DNA of 6,803 nt from Oscillospiraceae bacterium (GTDB lineage: Bacteria; Bacillota_A; Clostridia; Oscillospirales; JAAYXM01), in NCBI GenBank assembly GCA_017408185.1, contig JAFQVE010000114.1, positions 1 through 6,803 of the forward strand. The letters are read 5' to 3'. Position numbers and translations under genes: made by a program. The notes beneath the pieces were generated by a model. That model ran no database searches. It saw only the letters and a program-made list of their open reading frames with translations, and was not told the DNA's origin. Positions 1-6,401 of this stretch are shown piece by piece (positions within the stretch are counted from its first letter, which is position 1; each line of letters starts with the position of its first letter).

Positions 1-38
1 AAATGCTCAAAGCGGCACGTGATAAGTTCGCGAAATAG
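1..38 (+). CDS. C-terminal end of an upstream gene (partial)
   Basis: Reading in the frame of positions 3-38 gives MLKAARDKFAK followed by TAG at 36-38, a basic, helical tail typical of a bacterial protein C-terminus. Only about 11 codons are visible, so no function can be assigned. The frame is supported by its position: the stop lies 4 bases before a strong hairpin, as expected for the end of a gene. It lies on the same strand as the following cluster and could be its first gene if transcription passes the hairpin. The other two forward frames cannot be ruled out on so little sequence. Confidence 0.45.
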   Translation, partial: MLKAARDKFAK

Positions 39-42
39 CAAT

Positions 43-85
43 TATGCCCGCATCCCCGATATCCGGGCAGATGCGGGCATATTTT
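43..85 (+). terminator. Hairpin with short T-tract: terminator or attenuator
   Basis: An 11-bp perfect inverted repeat (43-53 TATGCCCGCAT with 71-81 ATGCGGGCATA) encloses a second 4-bp GC stem (55-58 CCCG with 64-67 CGGG, loop 59-63). TTTT follows at 82-85. It begins 4 bases after the upstream stop and ends about 22 bases before the next start, fitting a Rho-independent terminator of the upstream gene. The T-tract is short, so termination may be partial. TGCCCG (45-50) can alternatively pair with CGGGCA (64-69), giving a structure exclusive of the large stem. There is no room for a full promoter between the hairpin and the next gene, and I see no convincing -35/-10 pair here. Confidence 0.6.
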
Positions 86-106
86 AAAAGTGAGGGCAGG
101 GTGAAA

Positions 107-2398
107 ATGAAACAAAAGGAATCGATACTTAAAAGTATAACCCGCTGGTGCGAGGATGAAAGGGCGCTGTCTGACGCGAAAATATCTGCCAACCTCAAAC
201 GGCTTGGATACTATTACAGTATAGAAGAACCGGAAAGAGTGCATCTCGGGCATATATCCGTTGCAATACGTGAGATTGAAAAATGCGCTGAGGATGGGGC
301 AGAGTGGAAGAAAAAGCTTGTTCTTGATATGAAAAAGGCAAAGCTCATGTCTCAGCTTGCATATATAACCTTCGGTGCAAAACCGGCAGATTCGTATATA
401 GACGGGATGCTGTCACTTCTTGATTGGATAGATAACGAAAGCATAAAGCTCGGCATACAGCTTGATTTTTCAAAACCTGAATTATGTCAGGAAATATCTT
501 CATATAAAACAGGGAATACAGGTGCGCAGAGCGCTAAAGGATATAACAAATATTGCATCCGCACAAGCGTAAAAGATGCACTGCCCGGTGATATCTTTGC
601 AATCCTTGCAAAGTATGGAATTAAATATTGCGAGCTTGATTCATCAGAAAAAGAGATTTTGCATATGACGCGCGATGATGCGCTGACGATTGCGGAAAAT
701 GCAAAGAAATATGGAATAGAGGTTGTTTCTGTAAGCTCCGGTGAGGGAAAATCAGGTACTGCTTATTTTGATATGTCAGCATTTGAAAAGACTTTGGAAA
801 CGGCTGCTCTGCTTGGCGCAGAGTATGTGAAGGTTTTTGCGTTTCGGGGCAATGAAGCCGGTGCTTGTGATTGCTTGAGAAAAATGTGCAAAAAAGCGAA
901 AGAGAACGGGATAAAACTTCTCCTTTCAAACGCCTGCGATACCCTTGCGGATACAGCAGAAAACTGTGAAAGACTATTAAAATCCGTTTTTTGCAGTGAT
1001 CTTGATTTCCTCTTTGACCCGACAGAGCTCTTGCTCTGCGGAGAAGATTTAAAATGTGCATATTCGCGTCTTAAAGGATATATAAAGACGCTTTATATAA
1101 GTGATTTGCCGCAAAACGAAGACGAGCTTGAATATATTCTGACGTCTCTTTATAAAAATGGCTACTATGCAGACCGATGCTCGCTTGACTGTATCAGTTT
1201 TTCATCGTTTTTTGAAAACTCCGCGGATGAAGAGCTTGTTTCATTTATTGAAAATGCGGAAGCCCTAAGCAAAAATGTTTATCTCAATGAAATTAAGCTT
1301 ATAAGCGCCGCGATTGAAAAGGAAAAAAGGCAAAGCATCAGAGCGCGAAAAACAGAGTTTTTGCAAAGTCTTTTAAAAAACAGAAAGCTCCCGCCGCTTT
1401 TGCCGAGGAAGGAAATGGTTGAAATTCTTCTCCGTGAGGAATACGGATATCTTCCTCCGTATCCGGATAAAATGACATGGAAGGTGACGAAAAATATTAT
1501 TCCCGCGTTTTGTGCGGGAAAGGCAACTGTGGATAAGGTTGAGCTTACGTCATATTTTGACGGAAAGAAATTTACCTTCCCGGTTTATGTTACTTTGCCG
1601 ACCGCTGCAGGAAAGCATCCGTTTATTGTGCTTCCGAATTTCAGAAGTGATATTCCGGATAAATATTTTCCGGCAGAAGAAATAACAGACCGTGGCTTTG
1701 CTGTACTGTCATTTGATTTTCAGACCGTAACCTCTGACAATGATGATTTTACAACCGGGCTTGCCGGAGTGTTATACGGTGACACGAAAAAAACATCTTC
1801 ATCTCCGGGAAAGTTCTCAATGTGGGCGTGGGCGGTTCACCGCGTGATGGACTATGCCGAAACGCTTGAGAGCCTTGACATGACATGCGCATGCGTATGC
1901 GGGCACTCACGGCTCGGTAAAACTGCACTGCTCGCGGCGGCGACGGATGAGCGTTTTCAATTTGCGTTTTCAAATGATGCCGGAAGCTGCGGTGACGCGC
2001 TCTCACGCGGAAATAAAGGTGAATCGGTAAAGCGTATCTGGAAGTATCTCTCGTTTTTCTTCTGTGATAATTTCAAAAAGTATATTGACGATGAATTTAC
2101 TTTGCCGTTTGACCAGCACTGGCTTGCTGCGTCAATTGCTCCGCGTCACGCATATATTGCAAGCGGAGAAAAGGATATCTGGGCAGACCCGTTTTCACAG
2201 ATGATGTGCTGCCTCGCAACGGGAAAGGCGTATGAAGAATACGGAAAGCGGGGCTTTGTATGTGAAGACAGATTTCCGAAGGTCGGTGATGTTTTCCACG
2301 AGGGTAGTGTCGGTTACCATATGAGAGACGGAGTTCACTATTTCTCGCGCGAGGACTGGAACAAATTTCTTGACTTTGTAGATGGAAAAAGGAGATAA
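107..2398 (+). CDS. Fusion protein: degenerate sugar-isomerase-type TIM barrel plus CE15-like glucuronoyl esterase domain
   Basis: A 763-residue protein, cytoplasmic by lack of a signal peptide or membrane segment. ATG 107 is chosen because GAGGG (92-96) and AGGG (98-101) precede it; an in-frame ATG at 44 would place its start inside the hairpin. Residues 1-147 are helical and unrecognised. Residues about 148-367 follow the xylose isomerase-like (AP endonuclease family 2) pattern: KYGIKYCELD, LLGAEYVKVFAFRG, NGIKLLLSN, LDFLFDP304, YIKTLYISDL. The usual metal ligands are mostly gone (Glu to Ser274, His to Tyr330, last Glu to Asp361). After a charged linker, residues about 430-762 match CE15 glucuronoyl esterases: nucleophile motif GHS601RLGKTAL, SND624AGSCGDALSR, DQHWLAASIAPRH, GEKD690IWADP and C-terminal VGYHMRDGVH744YF. 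Ser601/His744 with Asp624 or Asp690 form the likely triad. CE15 enzymes cleave glucuronoyl esters; most are secreted, so an intracellular oligosaccharide or conjugate substrate is likely. Fold calls are strong; the exact ester is unknown. Confidence 0.82.
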   Translation: MKQKESILKSITRWCEDERALSDAKISANLKRLGYYYSIEEPERVHLGHISVAIREIEKCAEDGAEWKKKLVLDMKKAKLMSQLAYITFGAKPADSYIDGMLSLLDWIDNESIKLGIQLDFSKPELCQEISSYKTGNTGAQSAKGYNKYCIRTSVKDALPGDIFAILAKYGIKYCELDSSEKEILHMTRDDALTIAENAKKYGIEVVSVSSGEGKSGTAYFDMSAFEKTLETAALLGAEYVKVFAFRGNEAGACDCLRKMCKKAKENGIKLLLSNACDTLADTAENCERLLKSVFCSDLDFLFDPTELLLCGEDLKCAYSRLKGYIKTLYISDLPQNEDELEYILTSLYKNGYYADRCSLDCISFSSFFENSADEELVSFIENAEALSKNVYLNEIKLISAAIEKEKRQSIRARKTEFLQSLLKNRKLPPLLPRKEMVEILLREEYGYLPPYPDKMTWKVTKNIIPAFCAGKATVDKVELTSYFDGKKFTFPVYVTLPTAAGKHPFIVLPNFRSDIPDKYFPAEEITDRGFAVLSFDFQTVTSDNDDFTTGLAGVLYGDTKKTSSSPGKFSMWAWAVHRVMDYAETLESLDMTCACVCGHSRLGKTALLAAATDERFQFAFSNDAGSCGDALSRGNKGESVKRIWKYLSFFFCDNFKKYIDDEFTLPFDQHWLAASIAPRHAYIASGEKDIWADPFSQMMCCLATGKAYEEYGKRGFVCEDRFPKVGDVFHEGSVGYHMRDGVHYFSREDWNKFLDFVDGKRR
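1405..1417 (+). promoter_or_regulatory. Possible internal ribosome-binding site and start before the esterase domain
   Basis: GAGGAAGGAA (1405-1414) lies directly upstream of an in-frame ATG at 1415, with GAGG 6 bases from the start. Initiation here would yield residues 437-763, a 327-residue stand-alone esterase beginning at MVEILLREEYGYLPP, right at the domain boundary. Lys/Glu codons in this linker easily mimic a Shine-Dalgarno sequence, so chance is a serious alternative. Confidence 0.25.
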
Positions 2399-2401
2399 AA
2401 T

Positions 2402-3721
2402 ATGGAAAGAAAAGTATATATGACGTTTGAGGATTTCAAAAGACAAAACAGTGAGCTTGGTACAAATCTGCCGTTTGCGGACAGCACTGCTGTTTTAAAA
2501 AACAGCTTGACAATACAAGGAAAAGAAATAAAAAACCGTCTTGTGTGTCAGGCAATGGAGGGGTGTGATTCCACGCCCGACGGAAGACCGGACGAGCTCA
2601 CAAAGCGCAGGTACAACCGCCTTGCAAAGGGCGGTGCGGGCCTTATATGGTATGAAGCCACAGCTGTCATGCAGGAGGGAAGAGCTAACCCGCGCCAGCT
2701 TTACATAAACGAGAAAACACTCGATTCATTTAAGGCTCAGCTTGAAGACATCAAAGAAACAGGACTTCGCGAAAACGGCTTTGAGCCGGTTGTTATTATG
2801 CAGGTTACGCATTCGGGAAGGTACTCGAAGCCGGAGGGCAAGCCCGCGCCGCTTATTGCATACAACAACCCGATTTTCGAGAAGGACAATCCCATACCGG
2901 CTGACAGAATTGTAACCGATGAATATATCGACGAGGTGAAAGAAAATCTCATCCTCGGCGCACGTTTTGCGGAAAAAGCAGGTTTTGACGGCGCTGATAT
3001 AAAGTGCTGCCACAGGTATTTAAACTGCGAGCTGCTCTCCGCCTACAACCGTGACGGGAGATACGGCGGAAGCTTAGAGAACCGTACCCGTCTTTTGCGC
3101 GAAAGCATAAAGGGTGCCATTGAAAGCTGCAACAGTGATTTTATCGTATCTTCAAGAATCAATATATATGACGGCTTTGAATATCCGTATGGCTTCGGCG
3201 TTTCAAAGGACGGAGGCTTGGATTTCGATGTAACGGAATCTGAATGGCTATTCCGCGAGCTGTATAAATACGGTGTACGTCTTATGAACATAACGATGGG
3301 AAATCCGTATTTCAATCCACATGTAAACCGTCCGTTTGCAATGGGCGGGTATGAGGCGCAGGAGCATCCGCTGGAGGGCGTAGCCCGCGTGCTTAACGGC
3401 ATTGCAGAGCTTAAGTCCCGCGTTCCGGAAATGGCGATTATCAGCTCGGCGGTATCGTATCTTGGTGTAGCGGCTCCGAATGTTGTTGCGGCATATATAA
3501 AAAACGGCGGCTTTGACCTTGCGGGATTCGGAAGAACCATTTTTGCATACCCTGATTTTGCAAATGACATTATTAAAAAAGGTGCCATGGATAAAAATCG
3601 TTGCTGCATCTGCTGCTCAAAGTGTACGGATATAATGCGTGCGGGAAGCACACCCGGATGCGTTATCCGCGACAGAGAGGTGTATGCACCGCTGTATAAA
3701 GAATTCTGTGGAGGTAAATAA
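2402..3721 (+). CDS. Old Yellow Enzyme-family NADH:flavin oxidoreductase (FMN, 4Fe-4S), single-module form
   Basis: A 439-residue protein starting 3 bases after the previous stop, with AAGGAG at 2389-2394. It has the OYE TIM-barrel pattern: KNRLVCQAMEG near the N-terminus, RYNRLAKGGAGLIWYEATAV, VVIMQVTHSGRYSKP, the active-site block IK201CCH204RYLNCELLSAYNR with RYGGSLENRTRLLRE, and a C-terminal phosphate-binding GGFDLAGFGRTIFAYPDF. Cysteines 401, 404, 408 and 420 reproduce the C-x2-C-x3-C-x11-C cluster spacing of 2,4-dienoyl-CoA reductase and enoate reductases. These enzymes reduce activated C=C bonds, usually with a further C-terminal FAD/NAD(P)H module; here the protein stops about 20 residues after the last cysteine, so electrons must come from a partner. 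The first active-site His of the usual H-x2-H is Lys201. The position between an esterase and an SDR suggests reduction of an enone-like catabolic intermediate in the cytoplasm. Substrate unknown. Confidence 0.9.
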   Translation: MERKVYMTFEDFKRQNSELGTNLPFADSTAVLKNSLTIQGKEIKNRLVCQAMEGCDSTPDGRPDELTKRRYNRLAKGGAGLIWYEATAVMQEGRANPRQLYINEKTLDSFKAQLEDIKETGLRENGFEPVVIMQVTHSGRYSKPEGKPAPLIAYNNPIFEKDNPIPADRIVTDEYIDEVKENLILGARFAEKAGFDGADIKCCHRYLNCELLSAYNRDGRYGGSLENRTRLLRESIKGAIESCNSDFIVSSRINIYDGFEYPYGFGVSKDGGLDFDVTESEWLFRELYKYGVRLMNITMGNPYFNPHVNRPFAMGGYEAQEHPLEGVARVLNGIAELKSRVPEMAIISSAVSYLGVAAPNVVAAYIKNGGFDLAGFGRTIFAYPDFANDIIKKGAMDKNRCCICCSKCTDIMRAGSTPGCVIRDREVYAPLYKEFCGGK

Positions 3722-4488
3722 TGAAAAAGACAGTTCTCGTTACAGGTTCGGCACGCGGTATCGGATATAAAATCGCCGAAGTTCTCGGCGTATACGGATA
3801 TAAGGTTATAATGTGCGCAACCAAAGAAACGCTTACGGAAGAAGCTGTAAAAAGTCTTAACGAACTCAATTGCGACTACGAATATATTCAGTGCGATATA
3901 ACAAACAAAGAGCAGGTTGACAATTTATATAAGTATATTGAGGAAAATTACGGAGCGCTTGATGCGCTCGTAAACAATGCTGGCGTTGCCCCGAACGTAA
4001 GGATGGATATTCTTGAAACCACGGAAGAAAGCTTTGACCGCGTTATAGGAATAAATCTAAAGGGTACATATTTTATGTGCCAGCGATTTGCGAATATGAT
4101 GGTGAAAGAAAAGGTAAAGAATGCGGAATACACCCCGAGAATTGTCAATATTTCCTCGTGCTCTGCATATACATCATCAACAATGCGCGGAGAATACTGC
4201 ATCTCAAAGGCGGGGATTTCGATGGTGACACAGCTTTTTGCAGACCGTCTTGCGGAATATGATATCCCCGTTTTTGAAGTGCGCCCGGGAATTATAAAAT
4301 CGGATATGACCGCAGGTGTTCTTAAAAAGTATGAGGGAATGATAGAAAACGGTCTTACTCCAACGAAGAGGATGGGAGAAACGGAAGATGTGGCAAAATG
4401 CGTTAAAGCGCTTCTCTCCGGTGATTTTGACTTCTCAACAGGACAGGTTATAAATGCCGACGGTGGCTTTCATATGAGGAGACTGTAG
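3721..4488 (+). CDS. Classical short-chain dehydrogenase/reductase (SDR)
   Basis: A 255-residue cytoplasmic NAD(P)-dependent oxidoreductase. ATG overlaps the preceding stop by one base (TAATG), with GGAGG at 3710-3714, so translation is coupled to the OYE gene. Motifs in order: cofactor-binding TGSARGIG at residues 8-15, CDIT for the adenine pocket, NNAG after beta-4, Asn112 in INLKG, and catalytic Ser146, Tyr159, Lys163 (ISSCSAY, YCISK). RPGIIKSDM and the C-terminal STGQVINADGGFHM follow. All catalytic residues are present and the length is normal for the FabG-like class. It probably interconverts a ketone and a secondary alcohol. FabG-style annotation by homology would be misleading because no fatty-acid genes are nearby; the context is a catabolic redox cluster. 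NADH versus NADPH preference is not clear from the segment after beta-2 (MCATKE). Confidence 0.93.
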   Translation: MKKTVLVTGSARGIGYKIAEVLGVYGYKVIMCATKETLTEEAVKSLNELNCDYEYIQCDITNKEQVDNLYKYIEENYGALDALVNNAGVAPNVRMDILETTEESFDRVIGINLKGTYFMCQRFANMMVKEKVKNAEYTPRIVNISSCSAYTSSTMRGEYCISKAGISMVTQLFADRLAEYDIPVFEVRPGIIKSDMTAGVLKKYEGMIENGLTPTKRMGETEDVAKCVKALLSGDFDFSTGQVINADGGFHMRRL

Positions 4489-4490
4489 TG
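4477..4490 (+). promoter_or_regulatory. Ribosome-binding site and GTG start of the flavoprotein gene
   Basis: AGGAG (4477-4481) sits 6 bases upstream of GTG 4488-4490, and the GTG shares its G with the preceding TAG (TAGTG). The encoded MKIYTYDVIVIGSGAAG begins directly before the first beta strand of the FAD-binding fold, as expected for the family, and no ATG is available nearby. This supports the GTG start and coupled translation. Confidence 0.8.
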
Positions 4491-6386
4491 AAGATTTATA
4501 CATATGATGTAATTGTTATCGGCTCGGGTGCCGCGGGATATAACGCCGCGTGCAGGCTGCGTCAGCTTGGCAAAAACGCCGCAATTGTGACGGAGAACGT
4601 AAACTGCGGAACATCCCGCAATACCGGTTCGGACAAGCAGACTTATTATAAGCTTGGACTTGGCGGCGATGCCCCTGACAGTGTATATAATATGGCACAA
4701 AACCTCTTTGACGGAGGAAGTGTTGACGGAGATAACGCGCTTTGCGAGGCGGCACTCTCCACGCGTTGCTTTATGAATCTTGTTGAACTCGGCGTTCCAT
4801 TTCCGGTAAACCGCTACGGAGAATATGTGGGATATAAAACAGACCACGACCCGTATGCCCGCGCGACGAGTACAGGTCCGCTCACATCTAAATTTATGAC
4901 CGAAGCCTTGCAGAAAAAGGCGAATGAGCTTGGTGTTCCGGTATTTTCCGGCTTTCTTGCGATAGAAATTCTCAAATACCACGACAGAGTCTGCGGTGTT
5001 CTGTGTATCGAAATAAAGAGCGGTGAGCTGTGCGCTTTTCGGTGCGGTGATATCGTTCTTGCAACCGGTGGACCGGCGGGAATCTATGCCGACAGTGCAT
5101 ATCCAGGCTGCCACACGGGCACGAGCTCTCTTGCTGTTATGGCGGGGGCAAAAATGCAGAACCTTACGGAATGGCAGTACGGACTCGCTTCAAAGGCTCC
5201 GCGCTGGAATGTTTCGGGAACATATATGCAGGTGCTTCCAAGATTTGTGTCTGTTGATACCGATGGTAATGAACACGAATTCCTTGATGACTTTTTTGAG
5301 AACAAATATGAAGCACTGTCTCTTGTGTTTCTCAAAGGCTATCAGTGGCCGTTTGACAGCAAAAAGGTGCTTTCGGGCTCATCCGTAATTGATCTTCTTG
5401 TATACCGCGAATGTGTGATGAAAAACAGACGCGTATATCTTGATTTCACAAAAAATCCGTTCGGGATGAGTGAGATAGATTATAAAAAGCTATCGGAGGA
5501 AGCGTATACATATTTATTTCGTGCGGGCGCATGCTTCGGAACACCGATTGAGCGGCTTTTAAAAATGAACGCACCTGCGATTGAACTGTACAACAGCAAA
5601 GGTGTTGACATTACAAAGGAGTATCTTGAGATTGCCTTGTGTGCACAACATCACAACGGCGGAATTGCCGTCGATATGTGGTGGCAGACAAATATAAAAG
5701 GTTTGTTTGCTGTAGGAGAATGCTCGGGAACGCACGGAATAACGCGTCCCGGAGGAAGTGCGCTTAACGCAGGTCAGGTAGGCTCGCTCCGCGCGGCACA
5801 GTATGTATCAGCGCAAGATAACAAATGTATCTCCGATGATATATTCGGCAGAGTACTTCAAACAGCTGAGGAAAAGCATAAAAGCATTGCAGACAAGGTT
5901 TGCGGCGGTGATGATAACGTCAGCGGTGCGATTATAAAAGCACAGCGGCGTATGAGTGACAGCGCTGCGGCAATCCGAAACAAGGACGATATGCAGCAAA
6001 CTCTTGATATCACAACGCGTGAGCTTTCCGATATACTGTCGTTCACGGTTTCCGACAAAAGCGAGCTTTATATGTTCTATAAGCTGCGTGATATTCTCAT
6101 AACCCAGAAAGCTGTGATCACTGCGATGATAGATTATGCAAAAACAGTTGCGGATACCCGTGGCTCTGCACTGTACACGGACAACTGCGGAGAATTAAAA
6201 GACGGACTTGAAGAAATTTTCCGTTTCTGCAAAGAAAACGAAGAAAACCGCGCAAAGGTTCAGGAGCTTTCGTATAACGGAGAGTGTTTTGAAACCTCGT
6301 GGAGACCCGTTCGCCCGATTCCACAGCCGGATGAAGTGTTTGAAACCGTATGGCGCACATTCCGTGAAAACGGGAACATATATTAA
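4488..6386 (+). CDS. FAD-dependent oxidoreductase of the fumarate reductase/succinate dehydrogenase flavoprotein superfamily
   Basis: A 632-residue protein translated from GTG. The N-terminus is an FAD-binding Rossmann fold (DVIVIGSGAAG, G12-G17; acidic Glu36 ending beta-2). It continues with TGPLTSKFMTEAL, IVLATGGPAG and HTGTSSLAVMAGAKMQNLTEWQ. The substrate/FAD region QH388H389NGGIAVD, IKGLFAVGECSGTHG and R420PGGSALNAGQVGS corresponds to the HxxGG and R-x-G-x-x-S elements of the family. A helical C-terminal domain resembles that of SdhA/FrdA/AspO. It has no signal peptide, heme motif or FMN-attachment domain, so it is a cytoplasmic flavoprotein needing another electron partner. In this superfamily such proteins reduce C=C bonds or remove groups adjacent to carbonyls. 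At the usual proton-shuttle Arg (S-R-D before YLD) my alignment by eye shows GSS at 297-299, hinting at altered chemistry. It is coupled to the SDR by a one-base overlap. Family call is strong; reaction unknown. Confidence 0.87.
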   Translation: MKIYTYDVIVIGSGAAGYNAACRLRQLGKNAAIVTENVNCGTSRNTGSDKQTYYKLGLGGDAPDSVYNMAQNLFDGGSVDGDNALCEAALSTRCFMNLVELGVPFPVNRYGEYVGYKTDHDPYARATSTGPLTSKFMTEALQKKANELGVPVFSGFLAIEILKYHDRVCGVLCIEIKSGELCAFRCGDIVLATGGPAGIYADSAYPGCHTGTSSLAVMAGAKMQNLTEWQYGLASKAPRWNVSGTYMQVLPRFVSVDTDGNEHEFLDDFFENKYEALSLVFLKGYQWPFDSKKVLSGSSVIDLLVYRECVMKNRRVYLDFTKNPFGMSEIDYKKLSEEAYTYLFRAGACFGTPIERLLKMNAPAIELYNSKGVDITKEYLEIALCAQHHNGGIAVDMWWQTNIKGLFAVGECSGTHGITRPGGSALNAGQVGSLRAAQYVSAQDNKCISDDIFGRVLQTAEEKHKSIADKVCGGDDNVSGAIIKAQRRMSDSAAAIRNKDDMQQTLDITTRELSDILSFTVSDKSELYMFYKLRDILITQKAVITAMIDYAKTVADTRGSALYTDNCGELKDGLEEIFRFCKENEENRAKVQELSYNGECFETSWRPVRPIPQPDEVFETVWRTFRENGNIY

Positions 6387-6401
6387 TCGGAGGGAAAGAC
6401 T

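Noticed and set aside
78..86. TATTTT as a -10 box for the operon
   Set aside because: No acceptable -35 element lies about 17 bases upstream, and the bases belong to the hairpin stem and its T-tract.
44..106. An upstream in-frame ATG extending the fusion protein by 21 residues
   Set aside because: The ATG lies in the 5' arm of the hairpin with no ribosome-binding site, and the extension is encoded by the hairpin itself.
3043..3651. A 202-codon open frame on the minus strand
   Set aside because: It lies wholly inside the OYE gene, has no matching ribosome-binding site or recognisable motif, and is rich in Ser/Arg/Pro as expected for an antisense shadow.
3721..4488. FabG-type fatty-acid synthesis role for the SDR
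   Set aside because: The family resemblance is general to classical SDRs, and none of the neighbours is a fatty-acid gene.
4470..5114. A 214-codon open frame on the minus strand
   Set aside because: It is antisense to the start of the flavoprotein gene, whose Rossmann motif and coupling to the SDR are clear; the antisense translation resembles no family.
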